Numbered from the stretch's first letter, positions 43,187 to 52,703 are shown. The stretch: DNA of 64,000 nucleotides from an uncultured Lachnoanaerobaculum sp. (GCF_938015485.1 NZ_CALLVU010000099.1:110838-174837), one strand, 5' to 3'. A program made the numbers and translations. Notes: generated by a model not told the origin, from the letters alone.

Positions 43187-44239
43187 ATGATGAAATTTAA
43201 GAAGGTAATATCTATGTTAGTGGCTACAACTATGATATTTACTCTTGGAGCATGTGGAGGAGGTGCAAAGTCAAATGAGAGTGTTACTACAAGTGATACC
43301 AAAAAAAGTGGGAAATATAAGGTGGCATTTATTTTAAACTGTAGTATTAATGATGGAGGATGGGGTACCGCATGTTATAGTGAGTTGGTTTCAGCTTGTG
43401 AAAAAAATTCAGATTGGACAATGGAGTACACAGATAATTTATCTCAAGATGGATATTATGATGCAATGGTTGCATACTGCAACGCCGGATTTAACTTAAT
43501 ATACGCTCCGGGTGGTGAATATACAGATGCTGTTTTACAGGTAGCCGGCGAATATCCAGATATTGCTTTTGCCATATTGAACGGAGATGCGGATGTGCCT
43601 GAAAAAGCAACCAATAAAAATGTAACATCTCTTCTACCAAATGCACAACAAATCGGTTGGATAGCAGGTGCACTGGCAGGACTTATGTCTGAAACAGGAA
43701 CTGTAGCTTTTATAGGTGGAATGGAGTTGACAACAACTGTGGCAAAGTATAAAGGGTATGCAGAAGCAGCAAAGTATGTTGCCGAAAAAGATGGAAAGAG
43801 TATAAATGTTTTGGATGCTGTTTATGCAAACTCCTTTGATGATTCTTCAAAAGGAATAGAATTTGCAAATGCAATGATGGAGCAGAATGCAGATGTATTT
43901 TTTGGAGATGCTTCAGCAGTTGACTCAGGTGCAAGACAGGCTATTGATAAACATAATTCAGCAAAAGGCAAAGTTGAAGTATATGACATAGGACAACCGG
44001 CTGATATTTTAGGTCAAAATGAATGTGTGATAGGATCACAGATTACAGATAATTCTTCGCTTATAGAATTAAGCTTTAAGGCCATTGAAGAAGGAAAATT
44101 TGGAGGTGAAGTATTGTATGGTGATTTGCAAAATGGTGTATTATCAGTAGGAAAACTTAGTGAATTGGTTCCGGCTGAAAAGCAAAGCGCGTATAACGAA
44201 TATATAGAACAGATGAAGTCTAATAAATTTATGAATTAA
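43187..44239 (+). CDS. BMP-family nucleoside-binding lipoprotein
   Basis: This 350-residue lipoprotein has lipobox LGAC near residue 23, then a BMP (PnrA-like) domain: YKVAFILNCSINDGGWGTACY, NLIYAPGGEYTDAVLQVAGEYPDIAFAILNGD and GTVAFIGGMELTTTVAKYKGYAEAAKY. Characterised members bind purine nucleosides. It lies last among the transporter genes, with a strong AAAGGAGG site that would give high expression. Confidence 0.88.
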   Translation: MMKFKKVISMLVATTMIFTLGACGGGAKSNESVTTSDTKKSGKYKVAFILNCSINDGGWGTACYSELVSACEKNSDWTMEYTDNLSQDGYYDAMVAYCNAGFNLIYAPGGEYTDAVLQVAGEYPDIAFAILNGDADVPEKATNKNVTSLLPNAQQIGWIAGALAGLMSETGTVAFIGGMELTTTVAKYKGYAEAAKYVAEKDGKSINVLDAVYANSFDDSSKGIEFANAMMEQNADVFFGDASAVDSGARQAIDKHNSAKGKVEVYDIGQPADILGQNECVIGSQITDNSSLIELSFKAIEEGKFGGEVLYGDLQNGVLSVGKLSELVPAEKQSAYNEYIEQMKSNKFMN

Positions 44240-44255
44240 TTATGGAGAGTAAAAT

Positions 44256-44738
44256 ATGGGGTATCAAAAGCACGAATACTACTTAAGAAGATGTATTGAA
44301 GTTTCAAAAAATGCAAGAAAAAATGGAAATACGCCATTTGGAGCTATACTGGTTGACGAACATGGAGACATTCTATTAGAGCAGGAGAATATAGAAATTA
44401 CAGAAGGAATATGTACAGGACATGCCGAGACAACATTGGCTGCTAAAGCATCTCATCTATATAGCAAGGATTTTCTTTGGAAATGCACTCTGTATACGAC
44501 TGCTGAACCATGTTCTATGTGTACCGGTGCAATATACTGGGCAAATATAGGAAGAGTAGTATTTGGGATGACTGAAAGAAAGCTTTTAGAACTCACAGGT
44601 AGCAATGAGAAAAATCCAACTTTTGATATGCCATGCAGAAAAATACTTGCAGCAGGTCAAAAGAAGATTGAAGTTATAGGTCCAATTTCTGATGTTGAGG
44701 AAGAAGCAGCAAAGGTACATGAGGGATATTGGAACTAA
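44256..44738 (+). CDS. Nucleoside/nucleobase deaminase (guanine deaminase type)
   Basis: This 160-residue zinc enzyme belongs to the cytidine deaminase fold. The catalytic HAE is in GHAETTLAA and the zinc cysteines in TTAEPCSMCTGAIYWANIGRVVFG. The C-terminal part is of the GuaD type rather than tRNA deaminase TadA. It is 16 nt after the binding-protein gene, which suggests that imported purine bases or nucleosides are deaminated after uptake. Confidence 0.85.
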   Translation: MGYQKHEYYLRRCIEVSKNARKNGNTPFGAILVDEHGDILLEQENIEITEGICTGHAETTLAAKASHLYSKDFLWKCTLYTTAEPCSMCTGAIYWANIGRVVFGMTERKLLELTGSNEKNPTFDMPCRKILAAGQKKIEVIGPISDVEEEAAKVHEGYWN

Positions 44739-44761
44739 TACAATGTTATTTTAAATTTTCC

Positions 44762-44792
44762 GGACGGGTTAGAATGCAACTCGTCCTTTTTT
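44762..44792 (+). terminator. Terminator of the nucleoside operon
   Basis: The stem GGACGGGTT/AACTCGTCC has one wobble pair, a 7-nt loop and six T residues after it. Confidence 0.85.
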
Positions 44793-44949
44793 GATGCTTT
44801 TAGTTCAAGTGTTGGGGAGGTTGATTTTTTCAAACCATCTCATAATACCAATATCGTATAATGCTTGGATTTTTAAGAATAACTATACTGTTTCAAAGTA
44901 CATTATAATACAGATATGATTGATAAGAAAAAGACAAGGAGGTGCTGTT

Positions 44950-45921
44950 TTGATCGAAACGGTATTGGGTAAAAAAGATGTAAGTGATATAAACAGATGT
45001 CTGATGCATGAACATTTTCTTTTCGGCTTTTGCGGATTTCAAGGCGACATGAGCCTGGGAAAGTTTGACGAAGAAAAGTCGCTATCTATATGCAAAGAAG
45101 AACTGAAAAAAGCAACCGACTACGGAGTAAATACAATAGTTGATGCGACCACAAATGAATGTGGAAGAAATGTCAGGTTTTTGCAAAGGCTCTCAAGAGA
45201 AACGGGCGTAAACATTATATGTTCTACAGGATATTACTACGAAGAAGAGAGTGCATTTGCATATTGGAAGTTCAGACAAAAATTTACGGATATAGAAGAT
45301 GAGATTTTTGAGATGTATGTGCAGGAACTTACAAAAGGCATTGAAGGCACGGATATAAAGGCCGGAGTAATTAAGCTTGCATCAAGTAAGAACAGAATTA
45401 CAGAAATTGAAGAAGCTTTTTTTAATGCGGCAGCCAGAGCACAAAAAGAAACAGGTGCAGTAATAATCACACATACACAGAGCGGAACAATGGGAAAAGA
45501 ACAGGCGCAGCTCTTGATAGGAAAGGGTGCCAATAAAAATAAGATAGCAATAGGACATATGTGTGGAAATACCGATATTGAATATCATAAAAGTGTTTTG
45601 GAGCAGGGAGTCTATGTTAACTTGGACAGATTCGGTCTTCAAGGAAAGCTTTTCGGTACTCCTACAGATGAGGAAAGAGTTGAACTGATAGAAAAACTTA
45701 TTGCACTGGGATATGAAGATAAGATTTTGGTAGGACATGATACGGTGAATGTACAGCTTGGCAGAGAAAATGTAATGAACGATATCATGAAGGAAGCGAT
45801 GAAGGATGCAAATCTTTCTACGCTTGGGAAAAAGGTTATTCCAATTATGAAACAAAAAGGAATAAGCGACAATATAATTGAAAAAATATTTAGTGAGAAT
45901 CCAAAGAATATATTTAGATAG
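44950..45921 (+). CDS. Phosphotriesterase-family metal hydrolase
   Basis: This 323-residue TIM-barrel amidohydrolase has all ligands of the binuclear PTE group: HxH at H20/H22 (LMHEHF), the bridging lysine K142 (GVIKLASS), H175 (ITHTQSG), H203 (IGHMCGN) and D264 (VGHDTV). Family members include lactonases and phosphotriesterases; in this cluster a lactonase or ring-hydrolase role fits best, which is inference. The start is TTG at 44950, with AAGGAGG 7 nt upstream. It begins the catabolic region. Confidence 0.85.
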   Translation: MIETVLGKKDVSDINRCLMHEHFLFGFCGFQGDMSLGKFDEEKSLSICKEELKKATDYGVNTIVDATTNECGRNVRFLQRLSRETGVNIICSTGYYYEEESAFAYWKFRQKFTDIEDEIFEMYVQELTKGIEGTDIKAGVIKLASSKNRITEIEEAFFNAAARAQKETGAVIITHTQSGTMGKEQAQLLIGKGANKNKIAIGHMCGNTDIEYHKSVLEQGVYVNLDRFGLQGKLFGTPTDEERVELIEKLIALGYEDKILVGHDTVNVQLGRENVMNDIMKEAMKDANLSTLGKKVIPIMKQKGISDNIIEKIFSENPKNIFR

Positions 45922-45931
45922 GAGAAAGATA

Positions 45932-46948
45932 ATGGATAAGGTAATTATAACAGCGGCACTTACAGGTGCAATAACACCGAAGGGATATGATGTTCCTGAA
46001 ACACCTGAGCAGATAGCAAGGGATGCGTATGAATGTTATAAGGCGGGAGCATCAATTGTTCACTTACATATGAGAGATGATGCAGGAATGGGTGTTATGG
46101 ATCCTGTAAAATTTTATCAGACAATATCGATATTAAGAGAAAATTATCCTGACTGTGATGTGATAGTCAACTGTACATCATCAGGAGATAACAGAGTATC
46201 CGATGATTCACCTTATGGAAATGCACTCAGAATGTTGCATCACAAGACGGTACCGGGAATTGAAATGGGTACATTTGATGCAGGCAGCTTTAACTGGGGA
46301 ATACCGGGAGGAATATTCTCAAATTCACCTACATTTTTGACAACTCTTGGAAATCTGTATCAGGAAGTGGATATCAAGCCTGAGTTTGAGGTATTTGATC
46401 TGGGTATGATAAGAGCGGTAGGAGTTTATTGGAAAAAAGGTATCGTAAAAGCACCGCTTCATTTCCAGCTTTGCCTAGGTGTAGTAGGCGGTATGAATGC
46501 TGAATGTGCTGATGTTGAAGAGATGCTTGCATATATCAGAAGATTACAGTTACACGGTGAATTGCCTATGGAAATAACATGGTCGGCATTTGGTGTAGGA
46601 AAAGGACATATACCTGTCATGTTGTCGGCACTTGCAAACGGCGGAAACATAAGAGTCGGTATGGAAGACAATGTTATATACGGTAAAGATGAAAAAGGTG
46701 AAAAGATTTTTGCGACAAATAAGATGCTTGTAGAAAGAGCTGTAAGGATTGCCGAGGCGGCAGATAAAAAGATTGCAACACCGGCGGAGGCAAGAAAGAT
46801 ACTCGGTCTTAAGGAGTTTAACAGAGAAGAACAACTCAGAGAACTGAGGGCAATAAAGCTTGAAGACTTTGAAGTTGCAAAGAGAAAGTTGAGAGAAGAA
46901 CTTGGCGGAACATACTTCGAAGCCAAAGGAATGGGTGAGAAAAAATAA
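45932..46948 (+). CDS. Beta-keto acid cleavage enzyme (BKACE, DUF849)
   Basis: This 338-residue TIM-barrel zinc enzyme carries the BKACE start IITAALTGAITPKGYDVPETP and the metal pair H44/H46 in IVHLHMRDD. Known members condense a beta-keto acid with acetyl-CoA to give acetoacetate and a new acyl-CoA; family substrates include 3-keto-5-aminohexanoate, dehydrocarnitine and triacetate. It follows the PTE gene by 10 nt with a GGAGAAAG site. Together with the dehydrogenase at 52703 it could process a 3-hydroxy acid via the 3-keto acid. The natural substrate is unknown. Confidence 0.9.
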   Translation: MDKVIITAALTGAITPKGYDVPETPEQIARDAYECYKAGASIVHLHMRDDAGMGVMDPVKFYQTISILRENYPDCDVIVNCTSSGDNRVSDDSPYGNALRMLHHKTVPGIEMGTFDAGSFNWGIPGGIFSNSPTFLTTLGNLYQEVDIKPEFEVFDLGMIRAVGVYWKKGIVKAPLHFQLCLGVVGGMNAECADVEEMLAYIRRLQLHGELPMEITWSAFGVGKGHIPVMLSALANGGNIRVGMEDNVIYGKDEKGEKIFATNKMLVERAVRIAEAADKKIATPAEARKILGLKEFNREEQLRELRAIKLEDFEVAKRKLREELGGTYFEAKGMGEKK

Positions 46949-47000
46949 TATATTATGCTATACAAAAATGACATAATAGAATATATTTTGGAATTTCCGT

Positions 47001-47021
47001 ATATCATATATCTCATGATAT
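47001..47021 (+). promoter_or_regulatory. Dyad upstream of the crotonase gene
   Basis: ATATCAT and ATGATAT are 7 nt apart. The same site can be read as ATATC-N11-GATAT, the 21-bp format of a LysR T-N11-A box. It lies 50 bp before the crotonase start and may be the operator of one of the LysR proteins. Confidence 0.4.
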
Positions 47022-47071
47022 AGTACTTATATAAAAAATATATCGTATTTCAACAAAATATGGAGGTGTTT

Positions 47072-48082
47072 ATGCAACCATTAGCAGATTATGTAAAATT
47101 ACCGCAATTCGATGAGTACAAGGAGTGGTTCAAAGCTTTTGCGGATTTGAAAAGAGAAGACGGCATCGTACAGGTAACATGGAAGACAAATGACGGTCCT
47201 ATGCACCATTCAGGAATGTCACATAGAGCTATGAGCCAGCTTACCAGAGTATTGTCACTGGATTATCAGAACGAGATCATTATTTATACACATATAGGTG
47301 ATAACTGGATGATAGAGTCCGATGCAAACGGATGGGAGACATATTCAAAGTTGCCGAGAGAAAGATTTGAGCATCAGTATTTTGATGATACAAATCTTAT
47401 CAAAAATATGGTGTTTGATTTACAGGTTCCTACAATCGGTGCTATTCCGGGACCGGGATTCCACTGGGACAGTGCAATGCTTTGCGATGTAACTATCTGT
47501 ACAGAGGATACAAAGCTTGAAGTTCCTCACGCACAGGGCGGACTTGTTCCGGGAGACGGAATGGGACTTATGTGTCAGCATTACTTTGGTACAAAAAGAG
47601 GAAACTACTATATGATGACCAGCAGACAGTTTACCGCACAGCAGATGCTTGACTACGGAATGGTAAGTGAAGTGGTAGCAAAGGGTAAGGCTGTAGAGAG
47701 AGCTTGGGAAATTGCCAGAATGTGGAAGACAATGTCATATGAGAACAGAACAATAATGTCGGATCTGGCTAAGAGACCGCTGCAGAAATTGTTGGTAGAG
47801 GATTTGAAGCTTCATACCGTAAGTGAGCAGTACGGATCACTTCTTAGAGTAGCTGCAGGAGAACTTGGTGATGAGAACTCATCACAGCAGGATGAAAAAT
47901 ACATAAGCAGAGTAAATGATTACAGATATGCTACCAAGGATATGGAGGAGCCGCAAACTGCAAAATCATGGAGAGAGATGCCTAAGAGAGCGGGAGAATG
48001 GTTTGAGAAGGTACAAAAGGGCGAAATAGAGAACCCTTATGAGTTTGAACACAGTAATGAACCTGATTGGTACAAATTTTAA
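47072..48082 (+). CDS. Crotonase-fold hydrolase resembling 6-oxocamphor hydrolase
   Basis: This 336-residue crotonase-superfamily protein is longer than ordinary enoyl-CoA hydratases. The middle (IGAIPGPGFHWDSAMLCDVTIC) and the stretch EVPHAQGGLVPGDGMG with H153 and D162 resemble 6-oxocamphor hydrolase, which cleaves cyclic beta-diketones by a retro-Claisen reaction without CoA. The following YFGTKRGNYYMMTSRQFTAQQMLDYGMVSEV is also similar. Ring opening of a cyclic 1,3-diketone is therefore a concrete hypothesis. The start 47072 has GGAGGT 4-9 nt upstream. It is co-transcribed with the SDR gene. Confidence 0.75.
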   Translation: MQPLADYVKLPQFDEYKEWFKAFADLKREDGIVQVTWKTNDGPMHHSGMSHRAMSQLTRVLSLDYQNEIIIYTHIGDNWMIESDANGWETYSKLPRERFEHQYFDDTNLIKNMVFDLQVPTIGAIPGPGFHWDSAMLCDVTICTEDTKLEVPHAQGGLVPGDGMGLMCQHYFGTKRGNYYMMTSRQFTAQQMLDYGMVSEVVAKGKAVERAWEIARMWKTMSYENRTIMSDLAKRPLQKLLVEDLKLHTVSEQYGSLLRVAAGELGDENSSQQDEKYISRVNDYRYATKDMEEPQTAKSWREMPKRAGEWFEKVQKGEIENPYEFEHSNEPDWYKF

Positions 48083-48096
48083 AGGAGGATTTGGAT

Positions 48097-48978
48097 ATGC
48101 CAAACGTATATAGTGGTGACTTAACAAAGATGTTTGATTTAACCGGAAAGAAAGCCGTAATATTCGGCGGTGCAGGCGGATTCGGTAAGGCTATAGCTGA
48201 GGGTTATGCCGCAAACGGTGCCGATGTACTTATTCTTTCAAGAAGAGAAGATGCACTGAAGGAAGCTGTTAAAGAAATAGAAGCAAAGAAGGCTGCCAAT
48301 TCGGTAGTAAAGTATTTTGTATGTGACGCTTCTAAGGAGAGCGAAGTAATGGCGGCCAGAGACTTTTGTGTAAGTAAAGAGGGGCTTGGCGGTTGCGATA
48401 TACTTGTAAATTCACAGGGAATTAACAAAAAGATGTTCTCTTGGGAAATCGACAATGATTTCTGGGATAAGATGATGGATACAAATATTACATCACTTAT
48501 GTATACATGCAGATACTTCGGAAACTGGATGAAGGAGAATAATACAGCTGACGGCGTTAAGTATAATGAGAAGGATTTTGAATCAGGAAAGCCTTCACCA
48601 TGTGCAGGATATGGAAAGATCATAAATATCGGTTCCGTAAGAGGTATCAGAATAGTAGGAAACGGCGGCATGGGAAATGTTGCATACAATACAACAAAGG
48701 GTGCTGTAGAGATGCTTGGAAAAGCGTTTGCGGCTGATTTAAGACCGAATATTCAGGTTAATACAATCGGACCTACAATTACATATACACCGATGATGGT
48801 AGGACTTTTGCCACCTGATGAGAACGTAAGAAACGGAATTGCGGCGGCATTACCTGCACAGAGAATCGGTTATGAAGTCGATGTAGTCGGACCTGCTATA
48901 TTCTTGGCGTCTGCAGCTTCAGATATGGTTACCGCTACAACTATTTATCCTGACGGCGGACTTGTAGCAACATCTTAA
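48097..48978 (+). CDS. Short-chain dehydrogenase/reductase
   Basis: This 293-residue classical SDR has the cofactor motif GGAGGFG (residues about 19-25), the catalytic Ser in NIGSVRG and Tyr/Lys in YNTTKG, and VNSQG in place of NNAG. It resembles gluconate 5-dehydrogenase-type enzymes and would reduce or oxidise a keto/hydroxy group, possibly on a ring. The start has AAAGGAGG about 10 nt upstream. An insert near residues 155-175 is longer than usual. Confidence 0.88.
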   Translation: MPNVYSGDLTKMFDLTGKKAVIFGGAGGFGKAIAEGYAANGADVLILSRREDALKEAVKEIEAKKAANSVVKYFVCDASKESEVMAARDFCVSKEGLGGCDILVNSQGINKKMFSWEIDNDFWDKMMDTNITSLMYTCRYFGNWMKENNTADGVKYNEKDFESGKPSPCAGYGKIINIGSVRGIRIVGNGGMGNVAYNTTKGAVEMLGKAFAADLRPNIQVNTIGPTITYTPMMVGLLPPDENVRNGIAAALPAQRIGYEVDVVGPAIFLASAASDMVTATTIYPDGGLVATS

Positions 48979-48990
48979 ATTTAAAGCTAG

Positions 48991-49023
48991 TGCAAACACT
49001 GTATTACGGTGTTTGCCTTTTTA
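48991..49023 (+). terminator. Terminator after the SDR gene
   Basis: GCAAACAC/GTGTTTGC encloses a 9-nt loop and is followed by CTTTTTAA. Some read-through into the CoA-transferase gene 23 nt downstream is likely, as no other promoter is obvious. Confidence 0.8.
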
Positions 49024-49045
49024 ATAATATGAATATGAGGATACT

Positions 49046-50362
49046 ATGGATTATAAAGAGATATATAAAAGCAGGGTGATGAGTGCGGAGGAAGCATTGA
49101 AAAAAATAAAACCGAATTCAAGAGTCTTTTTCGGTATGTCAATGAGTGAGCCGGATTATCTTGTAGAAGTAATGTGCAACAACAAAGAGTGGTTTGAAAA
49201 TGTGGAAATCTGCCATATGGGTTCTACAGGACCACATAGATATTGCTATGAGGAGGGAATGGAAGGGCATCTGCATCACAATTCACTTTTTGTAAGTGCA
49301 GCTTCAAAAAACTCGGTAAGAGACGGAAAATCCGATTTTACACCGATATTCTTTTCGGAGATGCCAAGACTTATAGAAAACGGACCTATAAAAGCTGATG
49401 TATGTATGTTGATGGTAACCCCTCCTGATGAAAACGGAAATGTAAGTATAGGTCTTTCCTGTGACTATACAAGACAGGCACTTGATACGGCTTCTTTAGT
49501 TATAGCACAAGTAAATGAGTATTGGCCGTATACATACGGAGATACGGTAGTAAGCGTGGAAGATATTGATTGCTTTGTAGAGTATTCGGCACCTATAAGA
49601 GAGATGCCCGTAGCTCCTATTACAGATAAGGATAGAGAAATAGGAAAACATTGTGCCGAACTGATAAATGACGGCGACACACTTCAACTTGGAATAGGGG
49701 CACTTCCGGATGCAGTTTGCGGATTTATAGAACATAAGAAAAATCTGGGAATTCATTCGGAGATGATAAGTGACGGTGTAGTGAATCTGATGAAATGCGG
49801 TGCTGTAACAAATGTAAATAAGAAGCTTGATGAAGGCGTTACCGTGGCTTCGTTTGCAATGGGTACCACAGCATTTTATGAATATATAGATCATAATCCT
49901 AATTTCTTATTCAAGAGAGTGGATTATACAAATGATCCTTTCATCGTTGCGAAGCAGGATTATATGGTTTCTATAAACTCTTGTGTGGAAGTGGATTTGC
50001 AGGGACAGGTTTGTTCAGAATCTGTAGGCCTTTTCCAGATAAGTGCAGTCGGAGGTCAGGTGGATTTTGTAAGAGGATGTTCTCTTGCAAAACATGGCAG
50101 ATCGATTATTGCTACACATTCTGTTACAAAGAGTCATAAATCAAAGATAGTTGCATTCCTTGAACCGGGTGCAGCGGTTACGACAAGCAGAAATGATGTC
50201 GACTATGTCGTAACGGAATATGGAATTGCACATTTAAAAGGTAGAAGTTTGAGGGAGAGGGCAATACTTCTTATAAATATTGCACATCCTGATTTTAGAG
50301 ATGAACTTAAAAAGGAATTTGAAAGAAGATTCAAATGTGAATTTCCGGAAGAATTGGACTAG
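49046..50362 (+). CDS. Acetyl-CoA-dependent CoA-transferase (4-hydroxybutyrate type)
   Basis: This 438-residue enzyme belongs to the class I CoA-transferases of the AbfT/Cat1 type. The catalytic glutamate is E239 in LGIHSEMISDGVV, matching the position in 4-hydroxybutyrate CoA-transferase. QISAVGGQVDFVRG and NDVDYVVTEYGIAHLKGRSL are strongly conserved. It would activate an organic acid product of the pathway with CoA from acetyl-CoA or butyryl-CoA. The exact acid is not known. Confidence 0.9.
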   Translation: MDYKEIYKSRVMSAEEALKKIKPNSRVFFGMSMSEPDYLVEVMCNNKEWFENVEICHMGSTGPHRYCYEEGMEGHLHHNSLFVSAASKNSVRDGKSDFTPIFFSEMPRLIENGPIKADVCMLMVTPPDENGNVSIGLSCDYTRQALDTASLVIAQVNEYWPYTYGDTVVSVEDIDCFVEYSAPIREMPVAPITDKDREIGKHCAELINDGDTLQLGIGALPDAVCGFIEHKKNLGIHSEMISDGVVNLMKCGAVTNVNKKLDEGVTVASFAMGTTAFYEYIDHNPNFLFKRVDYTNDPFIVAKQDYMVSINSCVEVDLQGQVCSESVGLFQISAVGGQVDFVRGCSLAKHGRSIIATHSVTKSHKSKIVAFLEPGAAVTTSRNDVDYVVTEYGIAHLKGRSLRERAILLINIAHPDFRDELKKEFERRFKCEFPEELD

Positions 50363-50376
50363 AGGTATTTTATATT

Positions 50377-50410
50377 AAAAAAGTGGGTTAGTTGTATAAC
50401 CCACTTTTTT
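50377..50410. terminator. Bidirectional terminator between CoA-transferase and lysR genes
   Basis: AAAAAAGTGGGTTA pairs with TAACCCACTTTTTT around a GTTGTA loop, so it can work in both directions. Confidence 0.9.
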
Positions 50411-51305
50411 AGTTGAATATTTCTTTATGAAAATTGGTGAAAGAGTGTATAAATGTCTTTAATGAACCCTTTGTGTTACTTTTCTTCCATATAAGAGACA
50501 GTGAGATTCTGGCTTCCGGATCTGATATATCAACTATTGGCTGATTTGTAGCCATAAATGTCAAATGCTTAGGTATTATAAAAATGCCAAGTCCAAGGTC
50601 GGAGTAAAATAATCCGGAATCTACATTATTAACATATTTAACAACATTAGGTTTTACGTTAAATTTCTCAAAAAGATTATCATAAAAATGAGCGACATGA
50701 GGATTATCAGACTCTTGGAAAGATATTATATCAGTATTATTAAGTTCACTTATACTTATAGATTCTCTACCTATAAATTTGGAGTTACTAGGAACTACAG
50801 CACATAAATTGTCATAGGAGATATGTTTTACATCAAAATTATTAAATTTTGTGGCATCTATATGAGAAATAAACGCTACATCATAGGTATCATTTTCTAC
50901 ACCCGATATAAGAGGGGCTAAATCGGTAGAAGTATAATTAATATGTATATTAGGATAATTTAAATTAAAAGTATTTGAAAATTGTACGATAAAAGGTTTT
51001 GCAGCTCTTCCAAGTATGCCTACAGACAGAGTAGAGTTTTTGGTATCTGTGGATTCAGTAATATTTCCCATAACTTCATTATAGCATTCCATCAATTTTG
51101 TGAATTCATCTTCACATAGTCTTCCTATATTCGTCAACTCCACTTTATGAGTATCTCGAACAAATAGTTGAGCGTTAAGTTCTTCTTCTAAGGCGTGTAT
51201 ATGTCTACTTAAAACAGGTTGTGTTAGGTAAAGTAAGTTAGCAGCTTTAGAATAATTCAAATGCTTTGCAAGTACAAGAAATTCATGAATTCTACTTAAG
51301 TTCAT
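50409..51305 (-). CDS. LysR-type transcriptional regulator 1
   Basis: This 298-residue LysR protein has an N-terminal winged helix (MNLSRIHEFLVLAKHLNYSKAANLLYLTQPVLSRHIHALEEEL, see 51180-51305) and a ligand-binding domain with a LysR-type RTD fold. The start 51305 has AAGGAGG upstream and removes 12 unsupported residues. It is transcribed divergently from the thiolase operon, with a T-N11-A dyad in between. It is the likely activator of the thiolase operon and, by shared site, the MFS gene; the ligand would be the pathway substrate or an intermediate. Confidence 0.9.
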   Translation of the reverse strand: MNLSRIHEFLVLAKHLNYSKAANLLYLTQPVLSRHIHALEEELNAQLFVRDTHKVELTNIGRLCEDEFTKLMECYNEVMGNITESTDTKNSTLSVGILGRAAKPFIVQFSNTFNLNYPNIHINYTSTDLAPLISGVENDTYDVAFISHIDATKFNNFDVKHISYDNLCAVVPSNSKFIGRESISISELNNTDIISFQESDNPHVAHFYDNLFEKFNVKPNVVKYVNNVDSGLFYSDLGLGIFIIPKHLTFMATNQPIVDISDPEARISLSLIWKKSNTKGSLKTFIHSFTNFHKEIFN

Positions 51306-51416
51306 AAAATCCTCCTTAAATATAAGTTCGTTATTTCGCAATAAAAATATTTTTTATGTATACAAAATATAATTTATATGAAAATATATTTATAGCACCA
51401 TTATAGCAGAAAATAA

Positions 51417-51441
51417 TTGTTATGCAAATTTAATATAACAA
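51417..51441 (+). promoter_or_regulatory. LysR-type operator 1 (thiolase operon)
   Basis: TTGTTAT-N11-ATAACAA is a perfect 7-bp dyad of the T-N11-A class. Its centre is 52 bp before a TAATAT -10 (51481-51486), which puts it near -64, the usual place for a LysR activator. The following 40 bp are conserved at 55760-55815. Confidence 0.8.
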
Positions 51442-51536
51442 CAAATTTAATTAGAATTTCATTGTGTGAAATGTGTATGTTAATATATAGACAATGATAA
51501 AGAACGAAAGAAAGAATTGATTTGAAAGGAAAACAA

Positions 51537-52703
51537 ATGGCAAAGGAAGCAGTAATAGTAGGTTATGGAAGATCGGCGGTAGCAAGAGCATTTAAAGGCA
51601 GTCTGGTAGGAGTACATCCTATAGAATATGCGGCACAGGTACTTAACGGAGTAGTAGAGAAAGTACCTAATTTAAAGAAAGAGGATGTTGAGGATGTAAT
51701 AGTCGGATGTGCTGTTCAGCATAAGCAGACATCAATGAATATAGCAAAGAGTATTTCCGTAAGAGCAGGTATGCCGGAGTCGGTATCGGGAGTAAGTATC
51801 AACAGATTTTGCTCTTCAAGCTTGCAGGCTATTGCATATGCATGCGGAAGCATCTGTGCAAATCAGGCTGATATGATTATAGCAGGCGGAGTTGAAGATA
51901 TGACTGATACATTTGAGCCGTATCCGGTAGAGTATCAGGATGAATGGCTGAACGAGCATGCTCCGGGTGCATATATGGCGATGGGTATAACCGCTGAGAA
52001 TATAGTTAAAAGATATAATATAAGCAGAAAACAAATGGATGAACTTGCACTTGAGTCTCATAAAAAGGCGGCAAAAGCAAGAAAAGAAGGTAAGCTTGCA
52101 AAATCAATTATACCTGTAGAAGTGGAAAGAGACGGTAAGAGTACTGTATTTGATATAGATGAGGGTATTCGAGAAGATACAACTATGGAGAGGCTTGAGA
52201 GTCTGAAGCCATGTTTTATCAAGGAAGAAGACGGTGGAACTGTCACAGCGGCAACTTCATCTCAGACATCGGATGCCGCAGCATTTGTAGCGGTGATGAG
52301 TGAAGATATGGCAAAGGAGAAGAATATAAAGCCTATAGCAAAACTTATCAGTTACGCGGTGGCAGGTGTGGATTCTACAGTTATGGGACTTGGTCCTATA
52401 AAAGCGGTTCCAAAGGCTTTAAAAAAGGCCGGACTTACAATAGAAGATATTGATGTATATGAGTTAAATGAGGCTTTCGCCGCACAGGTTATTCCATGTA
52501 TAGATGAGCTGAAACTTGATAAGAGCAAACTTAATCCATATGGAGGAGCTATGGCACTTGGTCACCCTATGGGAGCGACAGGAGCTTTTCTTACATGTAA
52601 GGCACTTGACTATTTGATTGATAATAATAAGAAATATGCACTTGTTACCATGTGTATAGGTGGCGGAATGGGTGCAGCGGCAGTATTTGAGAGGTGTATG
52701 TAA
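51537..52703 (+). CDS. Acetyl-CoA acetyltransferase (thiolase)
   Basis: This 388-residue thiolase has all catalytic residues: C92 in NRFCSSSLQA, His in LGHPMGATGA, and the second Cys in MCIGGGMGAA near the C-terminus. It splits a 3-ketoacyl-CoA or condenses acetyl-CoA; at the end of a ring-degradation route it would split acetoacetyl-CoA. The start 51537 has AAAGGA 7-8 nt upstream. Its stop overlaps the dehydrogenase start (TAATG). Confidence 0.95.
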   Translation: MAKEAVIVGYGRSAVARAFKGSLVGVHPIEYAAQVLNGVVEKVPNLKKEDVEDVIVGCAVQHKQTSMNIAKSISVRAGMPESVSGVSINRFCSSSLQAIAYACGSICANQADMIIAGGVEDMTDTFEPYPVEYQDEWLNEHAPGAYMAMGITAENIVKRYNISRKQMDELALESHKKAAKARKEGKLAKSIIPVEVERDGKSTVFDIDEGIREDTTMERLESLKPCFIKEEDGGTVTAATSSQTSDAAAFVAVMSEDMAKEKNIKPIAKLISYAVAGVDSTVMGLGPIKAVPKALKKAGLTIEDIDVYELNEAFAAQVIPCIDELKLDKSKLNPYGGAMALGHPMGATGAFLTCKALDYLIDNNKKYALVTMCIGGGMGAAAVFERCM

